Source: Paraescarpia echinospica
Taxonomy: Eukaryota > Annelida > Polychaeta > Sabellida > Siboglinidae
DNA length: 64,000 nt
Assembly (NCBI GenBank): GCA_020002185.1
Contig: CM034535.1
Location: forward strand, 66,664,484-66,728,483
Direction of reading: 5' to 3'
The notes under the pieces were generated by a model that saw only the letters and a list, made by a program, of their open reading frames with translations, searched no databases and was not told where the DNA came from. The position numbers and the translations under genes are program-made. This document shows positions 40,529 to 51,900 of the stretch, one piece after another; the stretch's first letter is position 1, and each line of letters starts with the position of its first letter.

Positions 40529-42028
40529 TAGTGCTGGTTCGTTACCATATTTCTTCGATATCGATCGATACCAGAATTTTGTTCGATACTTACGTTGTAA
40601 GTCTAATTTATATACAGTTCCCAATAGAAGCAAACTATCAAATAGAAGCATGCACTCAATTTTTATTAATGAAACGTGCATGAAAACAGATTTTTCATGA
40701 ATGAATGCATATACTAGATGTAATAAATGACAATACCGTTGCTGGCGCCACATTGCAGATGCTTACTAGATCATTCATAGTGCGTGTTTGCCTTTAGCTG
40801 CAAGATGTTACATCGGTCAGTTTGGTAGATATGCTGAATATACATGTGTGTTTAAATTATAAGTGTTGCCTGATGCCACTTTTGAGAAACTAATAGATGT
40901 GCACCCAAGCATTAGCACCCACACTGAGTGTCCATTGGGAATGATACGGTACACCTATTCAGTTTTCTTATCATCGATATTGGCATACTAAGTAATTGAT
41001 TTAGTCATATAAACAACGATTAATATGCAATTTTCACTTTATTTCAAAACAAATTTAACTTTAATTATAATTGATTACTATTGTAAAGGTAATTATAATT
41101 TAACATTAAAAGAATAATATGATAGGCAACTGCAAAAAAAGTATTAATAAATAAATAAAATTGTATTGAAATTAATAATTGTACTTCACCCTAACACTGT
41201 TTGCAAATTGCAGTTAACGAAGCCACTGGCACTGAGCCTGAGGTATCAAATTTAGCCTATTTTAGACAAACATAATAGATATAACGATGATGTCAACGTG
41301 GACCAGGATGCTAGAATATTCACGTCAAACTGTGGCATCACCAAATAGCAAACGGTAGCACCACCAAAAGGAGCCTGGGTAATCAAGGCTAATGTGTCGT
41401 ACTTGAATAACTATTTATGTTATATTTTAACCAGATTCACGAATACTAATGCGTGCATTAAACACTTTACAAAATCACTCGGATGTTGTGTGTTTTTGGT
41501 ATGCGGTAGAGTCGCGAATCAAACGGTGGCACCACCAAACAAAGCCTGGATAATCAAGATTAAGTCTGAGATTGCACTGTTTATTTTTGAAAACTTTGAA
41601 AACCAATTTCATTATAATACTTGATAACATTTCAGATGTAACATTTTATTCTGTTTTTTTAACAACGACACGCTTAACACACAACATAATCGACCCAATC
41701 AAGTTAGGAAGCGAAGCCCGTGGCGGAGTAGCTGTACGTCCCATTGCCATTGGCTTGCTGCATCCGGGCAGCGCCCGTATGTAACTTTGTAAGAGGGTAA
41801 TATAATGCTACATCTTCGCTTTAAATGGACTCGATGTATTGGTGGCGAGAAAGTATCGAAATATCAACGGTACAGATCGACAGTATCGAAGATCGATTAA
41901 ATTTTGAAATATCGACAGTGGCCGGTCGATATCCGATATATCAAAGTATCAAAATACCACGAGGTATTGGTATTAAACTTTCACAAGTATTGCGATAATT
42001 TGATATATCGGGTATCGAACCACCACTA
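40529..42028. mobile_element. hAT-type element related to 14872-21361
   Basis: It begins TAGTGCTGGTTCG and ends CGAACCACCACTA. Its interior matches the outer parts of 14872-21361 in order (GGTACACCTATTCA, ACAACGATTAATATGCAATT, CACCAAA...GCCTGGGTAA, AAGTTAGGAAGCGAAGCCCG), and shows what that element looked like before the LINE entered. The flanking octamers TGCCGGAA and TTCACCAT do not match, so no target duplication survives. Confidence 0.8.
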
Positions 42029-42077
42029 TTCACCATGGGCAGAAATTATAAATTTATAGACTGACCTTATACAGACT

Positions 42078-42690
42078 TCGACATAACACTGGCCTGGCAC
42101 CTTTTATGAAGCTGTCAGGCCAGTTCGGGCCACCAGTTTTCATATTTTACTGGCCCAGTGGGCCGTTGGTTTCAATCCGATTGCCCATGTCGTTTTAAAT
42201 CATTTCTAGATTTTCCCTTGCACTACAATTAATCAAAATCTGCATTTGACGTTGCGTTCTTGCTTGAAACAGTATGCCGTTCAGGCTCGGTTGTAGTTCA
42301 CATATTTATTTTGATATTATTGCTCCTTGCATCGCGCCAACTTCTGAACGTCACAGCGATCCGTCCCGACCCAGTTTGTTATTATCATTGTTGAAATAAC
42401 CACTCATCTCTATTGTCATCCTTAACTCCCAGCATGGTGTTTGTTAAGCATAAATAAACTGAATACCATGTGAAGGAAAAAAAATTGAAAATAAACAATA
42501 AGGACGCTGGCGGGAAACCACACGCTTGGAGAAAGAGCACATCTGATTCACTGATTAATTGATTCACACGGCGACATCTAGTGATTATGTCCGTTGCTAT
42601 TTCATGTGGTGTCACAAATTGCATGTTTTTATTTTAAAATGCATAATATATATTCCCGCAAAATTCGGGCCAAAACTTTAAATGTCAAAT
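42078..42690. mobile_element. GGCCCG-family element, degraded (copy 3)
   Basis: CGACATAACACTGGCCTGGC and GCTGTCAGGCCAGTTCGGGC match the left end of 50583-51394. The right end is recognisable only as TTCGGGCCAAAAC followed by AAATGTCAA. It ends about 90 bp before the SAP exon of gene B. Confidence 0.55.
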
Positions 42691-42777
42691 GTTGTAAGTA
42701 CTTTTTGTCACATTTCCCCTTCTAATAATGTCAAAACTGTTTTTTACAACATATATATTTTGTATCTTTTGTTTCAG

Positions 42778-42910
42778 AATTCATCAATGGCAGACTCAGC
42801 TAAAAACTGGAATAAGTTTACTATTGCCCAGTTGAAAGCAGAACTGGGTCGGCGAGATCTTGATGTAGCCGGGAAGAAAGCAGATCTGGTCAACAGGCTC
42901 GTTCAAGCAG
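42778..42910 (+). CDS. Gene B exon with start codon: SAP domain
   Basis: The acceptor TTTCAG is followed by nine bases of 5' UTR and ATG at 42787, so a non-coding exon lies upstream. The product starts MADSAKNWNKFTIAQLKAEL and continues with a SAP core L-G-R-R-D-L-D-V-A-G-K-K-A-D-L-V-N-R-L. Donor GTAAAT, phase 1. Confidence 0.9.
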
Positions 42911-45900
42911 GTAAATTGACATGTTTCTTTTGCAAGCACTATCTAACAATGACAAGATTGGCAACAGTGTATGATTTGTGCAGTTTTTCTGTGTAAGGTC
43001 GCCCCTTATTATAATGCGGATTCAGTTATAATGCAATCGGTCGTGGACCCCAAATTTCTGCCCCAGTGGCGCTATGACAAACTATATTAACTTGGCGTGG
43101 GCAGGGAGTTTTCACTGAAATTGTCCATAGTTCTGACTGTCCTCCAGACATTGGTTAAACGTGTATTGGAATAACATTTTCATCTCAACAAACATCATTA
43201 TATGGTCTGTTCGTATGTCAAATTTCTTTATGGTAAGACAGGTAAGTCCAAAATTATGCGTTCAGCAAACTTTCAAAGAAACGTATGAAATCACGATTAA
43301 CTGGCCGTGGTGACATGCTGCCTGTTCTAAGATGCTATATTGTTAAGCTGGCACCGAGCGTAGCGATGCATGTTCCATACAGGTTGAGAAATTTTGCTAA
43401 AACAATGCTATCTTCACAGACCTCGCACGATTTCAATTTTTGTCCAATTCAACCAGAATAAAGTTTATTTTTAAAAGAAATAATTGCTCTATAAATCAGA
43501 GATAAACACTAATCTGAATTTAGCTTAGTAGCTTAATGAAGTTTATTGTAATGCCCATATATCAACTTTTTCTTCCATTTAAAAATTTTGTTTATCCCTT
43601 TCAAAGCCAGATTAATGCAAATATGTGCCTGTTATTGAATCCTGTTAAATCAAGAGAATGTGCTGTGAGTGAATCGTGTGATATACTCGGGTTGCATGAA
43701 TGCAAATAAATAAATAATTTTTGATTCGATTCAAATAAAATTTTCACTACATCTGAAGAACAAATTCCTGGTGTAACTAGCCAAGTATGTGACATATTTG
43801 TCAATTTATTACCCAAATATGAATTGCTAAAGTTTGACAAAAATAAAATACTTAAATAATTTTCAACAATTAATTAATTTTTTTTTTTTTCATTACTAAT
43901 TAGCGGTTACATGCTGCGTATGAAATGTTCATAAATTACTATGCTGCAGAATGGAAAACTAATTAAATGTCTATGATAAATAAAACTGAAATAATTTAAG
44001 TTTTTCAGAGTGCATGTATTTTCAAGATTTTATACAAAATGGCGTTCTTTGTGATCATAGCCGTCATCTCGTCTGAACTATTAAGTTGGTGTTATGTTTA
44101 AAATGCGTAATCATAGTACAAAACATTCCCCTTCGATGGCAGCGTTCGTTATAAACTCGATTCGAAAACCCCATCAAAGTCCGAATTACTGGAGTTCGAC
44201 ATAATGACAATGTCGAGAATTACACCAAAGCTAAAAAACACCACCGGCTTCGTCGCGCGACGCATTAATACTTCTTTACAACAAAATAGTCCGCTCAAAA
44301 GTTAGCATTTAATCGTAGAAATCGCCTGCGGACGCGTGTTTTGGAATAATTCCTGGGTGCTTCCATGTTTATGCCCGCAGCAAATGTTAAACTTTAATCT
44401 CATTGGCTGAAAATCACCATTAAAATATTCACTGCGTGGCGTAAAAGAGGGACCGGAAATTGTTTGTCGCTGCGTTCGACTACAAAACCGCGTGGTGGTT
44501 GGCGCTATTTAGTCACGGAAATCGCCATCATTTCATCATTTGATGCTTCCCAGTGAAACTTCAATATTATTATATGTTAACTGCCGAAATAAATTGCCGT
44601 TATTGCATGACACTGTTTCGCGGTACCAGTTTAAATGTGCCCCTGTATTCGGGCGTATTCAGGCGTTCTGGCCGTGAGTGGGAGTCGGGTTGATTCGGGC
44701 GTTCTGACCACGAGAGGGTTAAGTGCCTAAGTTATATTTTTCTATTTTGTGCTTGTTTCTTGCCAGGAGCAAGCGAGCCAGGTTAACATTTTAGGTCTTA
44801 TGTCAGTGGTACCATATTGCCGTTCTGTTGATGGTGGCCTGTTGGTCCGCAGTATATTTTAAGGCCAGACACCCCAGGTGAAATGGTGTTTTTCGACAAA
44901 AAATAATGAAAATGGTTTTCTGTCAGATTATTATACCTTTGTATGCATACTATCAATAAAGTTCACTTTTATGACAATTACGTACCTCTAAGTGAGTTTT
45001 AGTCATGTATCAAGCATGTCGATATCATGTAATGAAATCCATTATGCAATCTTTGACAGCCGTTTTCTCAAAAACATTTTTCTTCAAATTTCTGCATTTG
45101 GAAACGGGATATCTCTTGGAATAATTATGCTATATAAATAATGTTTTCAGTGTTGCATTCAGCATATTCTACTGTGTGCAATGATCAGACACTTTTTTAA
45201 AATCATGAATAGTTTGAAAGATATAGCTATATTTGTTGCCAAAAAAACAAGATTTTTTTTCGTATTTTACCAAAATATTATTTTAAAAATAAAAACAAAA
45301 TTTCAAAAAATGCTCTGATCATTTCACAATAGAATCTATAGAGAGCATGGATTTGCAAGAATTATAACTATATATGGATTCATAAAAAAATGGCAGTGTC
45401 TCCAAATTTGCCAATATTTGCTCAAAATGGCGGCCATTTTGTTTGTTACCATGGAAACGGGGGTCTGGCTGAAAAAAGTTCAATATATACTTTACCCAGT
45501 AAGACCCATTTCATGCATTGGGCAGAAAAAATTGAACTGTTTGCACAAATTAAAAAATAATCCTAATAATCTACCTGCCGTGTCTGACGTTAAAACTGTA
45601 CATGAATTTTATTAAGTTCAACATTCAACAGTGTATGACTTTAAATATAATACACATTGACATTAGCTGACATCTTAATAACCCTCATAAACTGCGTATA
45701 GACCGCACGACCAACACACCTGGCTTCGATGGCGTTCTTGGTGCAGATACGGGAACCTGTTATATCGCGCCCCGCTACCATGGATTCATTTTGTGGACCC
45801 TGACTACCGCGTTATAACAAGGTGCGACTGTAATTATAAATCCATCATTTAGACAAGCCTGCCATCGAGTCCATTAGTTGTACATCAATGGCCTTATTTG

Positions 45901-48900
45901 GTATCCAGTCATCAAGGTGATCCGCCATCAGGGTTTGCCTCTAAATTCTAATGAAAATATGTTCCTGGTCCACAGGACCAGCAAGTTCAAAAAGTTGCTG
46001 GTCCTGCTGAAAAGTTACTGGTCCTGGGAATGTTGGGTCAAGAGTGCTTTTTGTTTAAGTTTGTGTAATATTTAATAAAATTATTCATTTTAATTACCGG
46101 GTAATTAGTTATATTTCATAAAATGTACATTTTTATTAATATGTCATTTACGGAGGAAATGAGACAATTCAATGTCATTAGTAATTTATTTCCCTCTCAA
46201 TGTCACATCTGTCAGTCACAGTTAAACATAAAATGGCAGACTGGCAGAAGTTTTACTGAACATCAGCACAGAGTCCTCAATTTCACTGATTTGAACGAAA
46301 TGCCAAACCAATGATTTTGTATCGATTCATAGAGCATATATGCATCATACCGAACATTGTATGTCAAACACTGTTTCATTGGTTGTCGCGCATCTTCGGT
46401 CTACGATCCAACGAATCCGCGAAAGTCCAACTTGTCATTAAGTGATCTAAACCATGGCTGAACCAGACGCTGCAATGTGGTTTTGTATCAAGAAATAGAA
46501 GTTTGGCGCTGCTTCCGAAAAGGAAGTAAAAAAATTAAATTGTCCGACGCAATCAACACTGTCATTTTCCGTGTTTGTAGCGACGCCGCAAATGATTTGA
46601 GTACGTTTGTGTTTCACAGAAATGTGAACATGGCTGACAGTGAGATTCATGTAAGACAAACCGTGATTGGCCAGGATCGGTGATCTCTGCAAATCTCGAC
46701 CAATCAGGTCATGCTTATCAATGACACCATAGTTTGCTTGTGAAGATTCCCGCCTCTCAGTCAGGCGCAGCCTTTTGGCAGTTTCGTAGTTGTGCGATTA
46801 AGGTTGCGTGCAGCAATAATACCACATTATCTCAACGAATGACCCGTGCGAATAATCGGACTGCAGGACCAGTAACTTAATTTTTTTGTCGGTCCAACGT
46901 CAAATAAATCGGTCATGGACCGAGGGACCGACATTAATTTTGAACCCTGTCCGCCATCTTGGCTACACACAATCAAATGTTGTGTATTGTTTACCATGGA
47001 ACCAGATGCAGCACTATTTTGATGGATAGTGACATCTCTAACGCATGACAGTAATATACAAGTTCTTAAGATAACCGGCCAAAGATATTTGCAAGGGTAG
47101 AAAATGATGTCGCTGTATGCATGCAAGTGCATGCAGTGTTACTGCATAATTAAATAAGATTGGTGTTATTTATTATTTAATTGCAAACATTACATTAACA
47201 AAAGGGTTCTTAATAAATATATTTATTTATTCTAATACAATACTCTGGCAAAATAAATATGTTGAAGGTATACTGTCTATCAAATTGCATTTAATAAGCC
47301 CAAAAGATTGTTTGCAATTTGAAAGTTCCATCTGCAAAATGGTCAACTTGTAAACAAAACATTCATACTCTAAACATCCACTTTTGCCGTTATTGTGTAA
47401 GCAGGCATACCTAACTGTGTATACTTTGAATTTGGATGAAACAGCACCGTGGAATAGAGAGTGCAACAGAACAGACAACCAACCTCATTTTAAGTGGAGT
47501 TCTATATTTGAATGGCTTAATTTTAATCAGGTACTTTGAGATGCAGATGTGTTGTGTTTTGTTGCAGACACTGAAACGAATGTGGAAGATGGCGATGAAC
47601 AGATGGTGGAAGAGGACAATGAAGATAACGAGGATGCCACAAATGAGGCGGATGATGATGCAGAAGATGCAGAGGACGTGAACAATGAGGAAGAAATGCT
47701 CACAGAACCAACTGGTGAGTGTCTCTGTCGAGTTGTTCCAGTTCACTCACATCTACATTGATGCATACTAGTAGCATTACCACAGCGGCCATCACGGCTG
47801 TTGGATCTGGCCAGTTCTGATGCTAAACTACGACAGGCCACCAGTCATGCAGCCCTTACATCATTCAGTCTGCATTAACCCTACAGGTGGCTACTGGGCC
47901 GAATTCGGCCCGTGTGATCAGTGCAAAACTGGTCCCAGCCGACCCGATTCAGTATCACTCTTTTTACAACATTTTCGTTTCCGTCACTAGCAACTGACAG
48001 GGGAACGCAAGGTATCATTGGAAAACGGAATTATTCTTCTTCCTGTGGCATTTTTAGTCCTTTGGCCGAAGGTCCAAGGGACTATTGCCATCACTCTGCG
48101 TCCGCCATATCTCAGAAACCGTTCAGCAACTTTTTCTCTAATTTTGTATAGACATATCTTAGGGCACTGCCACTATGCACGAGAAATCTGTATTTGATTG
48201 AATCATTCTAAGGGCATCAAAGGTCCCCTAAAATGCAACATTTGCTAACTAAATTCTCCTCTGCATGAGCAGCTCTATTTATAACGATGGGAAACCATTG
48301 AATCATTCTAAGGGCACCTAATGACCCCCCCAAAAGGATCCCAAAACTGGTAAATTTTCACATTTTGCCTATTTTTTCTAAAACTCTTCAGTGATTTTTT
48401 CTCAAATTTTGCATAGACATTTCATGTGGTAGTGCCACTATACACAAGAAATCTGTATTTGATTGAATCATTCTAAGGGCATCAAAGGTCCCCTAAAGTG
48501 CAAAATTTGCTAACTAAATTCTCCTCTGCAGGAGCAGCTCTATTTATAACGATGGGGAACCCTTTTCCAACAACATCTGTCACATGCGGAGTCTGTGTCT
48601 TGCATGGATGAGAGGTTGTCTTTTCTGTTATTTCAAAAACTGTTCAGTAAGTTTTTCTGTAATTTTGCATAGACGTCTCTTACAGTGTCACTGTACACAT
48701 GAAATTTGTATTTCATTGAATCATTCTAAGGGCATCTCGGGGCCTCCCAAAAATCTAAACCCTTTTCCAACAACATCCCACCCCACTACAGCTAAGATTC
48801 TCTGGCTGCTTTTGTTTGATGGAAACTGACTAATCTGTAATTGGTCACTGGCAGAGGCTTGTGTTAACAGACAGATGCACTAGACCCCTGTTAACCCATT

Positions 48901-51900
48901 AGCACTCATCATGTTATTTCTGTACAGTATCTGTTTCCTCAGAAGCTTGACCTAGATTCAAATAAAATTATGCATGGTAGTTTTATCATTTTCTATAATT
49001 ACAAGTAAGTGTTATTTTGAAGAGCATTGAATTATCTACATGATGATACCTTTTAGTATGTTGTTGCAATGAAATATGTTGACCATACTGAGCTTGGTAA
49101 ATGGTAATTTTATAATGAATCACTTGTATGCTTCATTTTCTGCTGCTACAAGTTGCGTTCATCTGAAAGATTATTCAATTACCTATCCAATGATAATACA
49201 TATGTTGTGGTGTTGGAAATATATAGCTTTGGTATATTGTACATGAGGGTTGTGATAGGAAACTATTGGACATTGCGACAGTCCAGAAAGACAGTATGAG
49301 ATGTGTCACTCACTATATGAAGTGTGACTTTCAGATACTTCATTTTGTAGTGCTATGGATTATGATGGGCCTCTCCATTAGCTCCCTATACATTTATGTG
49401 AAATATATCATGTCATTAAAATATTTCAGAACAGACTAACGCTAAGCTGCAACTGTCTTTGAGTTTGTTTACATTTTGACAAACTACTATTATATAGCAC
49501 TAATTTTTGAATTGGCATGACTAATGCTAATATATCCCACAAAATGACTTCTACAAGAAACAACGTTGGTGTAAATTACCATCCCATTATTCTTACTAAC
49601 AAAGACCTGTAAGTTAGGTGAGTAACACATTCAAAGTTCTGACAGCAGTTCAAACTGTCTATCGCCGTCCAGCTGACCCATTTTTAATTTTCTTTAGACT
49701 ACCTTTTGCTCTCAAATAATCTGTCCTCTTAATTTTATACACAAAGACATAATCTGGCATAACTTTAAAACATTTTGTAGCAGCACATTTGTACTTCCAG
49801 TGTATAAAAAAACTGTTCCGTAACTTTTTCTCTAATTTTTCATAGACATTTCATGTGGTAGTGCCACTATGCACAATAAATCTGTATTTGATTGAATCAT
49901 TCTAAGGGCACGAAAGGTCCCCCAAACTGCTAAATTTGCTAACTAAAATTAATTGTCTACCTCAGAGTAGCTATAGTTTCTAATTTTGCATTGCATAGAT
50001 GTATCTTAGGGTGCTGCCACTATCTATACACAAGGAATCTGTATTTGATTGAATCATTCTAAGGGCACCTAAGGGGGCCCCAAAGTGCAAAAGTTTTACA
50101 TTATCTAGTGATGTGGTTTTGAGAAGGGCCCTTGAGACCACCCCCAACAGTAGATTTTGTTTAATGTGCCAGAAACAGCCAGCAGCATCACTCCACTCTG
50201 CAGCCTAGTGCTATTGTTCCATTGAGACCTTGACTAATCTTTAATTGGTCACAGGGCCCAGGCAGAGTAGACACACTTGACCCCTGTTAGACTGAACAGT
50301 TGCCTAAATTTTTTAAACTGTCTTCAAAACTATTGATTTTCTATAATTGCAAGTTGTGTTTATTTTGATGTTCATTTAATTATTATAAAATGGTGTGACT
50401 GTGGTGTCTATTGGTTAAAGATGTATTGTCACCTGTAGGTGACAAACATAAAAAAAATTATATTCTGGACAACTATAGAGTCAAATATCCTACATTTTAT
50501 TGATATCAAATGCATTCTACTGTTCTGTTTACGCTTGCCATGCCTTGTGTAGACATGGTACTATGTAAATCAATTGTATCAACAGGCCTTGACATTAACA
50601 CTGGCCCGATGGCCCGGCGCCTTTTTTGAAGCTGTCGGGCCAGATCGGGCCACCAGTTCTTATATTTTACTGGCCCGATGGGCCACTGGTTTCCGGTTCC
50701 CAAACGCCGCCAAGACAAACCGGCGGTCACGGCACGACCGCATCGGTTATCAGATGCAGTTCTCCAGAAATCTTAGACCCGACTCAGTTATAGGACATTG
50801 TAAACATAACGTCGATACTAATTCTGATCAATAATGAGTCCAAACTCCAACACTTATCATGCGGACGACGGCACGCAAAGCCATCGAATAAATTTTCTAA
50901 CCAATGGCAGCACAGGTTTTTATGACGAGAGACGCCATTTTTTAAGTCCCACCGCGTCCCTTGGACACACTTAGACTTAGTACGGTGATTGGAAGCTGCC
51001 TCGATTTTAGAGTTATGCACGCTTTTTCTTCTCTAGATATATGAAAGAACTACAGCTTAAATCCAAATTTAACTAGTTACTAAAGTGACAGAAACCAAAT
51101 GTAACGCTGCGTCGTCACACTGGCCACACTTTATTTAAACTTGACAAAAACTATATATGCATCTAAGTACACATTAAAAAGAACAATATTATAAAATGTT
51201 TAGCTTTGGACTCACTTTGAACAATCAATATGTGTATAGTAACTTCTAACAACTTTGTTGGTAAAATTATAAAAAAGACTAATCATGTTTTTCACCTCAG
51301 AATGAGCGTATTTTTGACGGTAACACAAAATCCGGGCCAGCAACTTTTCAAATCTACTGGGCCAGTTGATTCAAAACCTTAATGTCAAGGCCTGATCAAT
51401 ATAGACTAATAATTACAGATTCACAGTATAGTTGACACCTGAAACAACCGAATGTCAACCATTAGAAGAGTTGACATAGTTCCGCTATACACAAGAAATC
51501 TGTAATTGATTGAATCATTCTAGTGTCATCAGCATATAGTAGAACATACATTTTCTACATCATCATCACTAAGGTTGTTGTAAATTTCACCAGCTGCCAT
51601 GTCAAGTCCCTTATAATTATAACTAACAGTGTTCAAAATTATTCAGGTAAATAGCAAATAACAAAGCCGTACCTCTACATCACATGAGAAGAAGGCTGAC
51701 ACAGCCTGGCCCTGTTTTATACATGATTTAGCAATTTTGTACATGTTGTATACAACTTTCAACACATTATCATTAATACCGCATGAAATTATCTTAGACC
51801 ACAGTGAGGACCGGTCTACTAAATCAAATGCTTTCTTATAATCGATGAAGGCACAATAAAGCCTTTTGCATCGAGACAAATACAATTCAACCAATACCCC

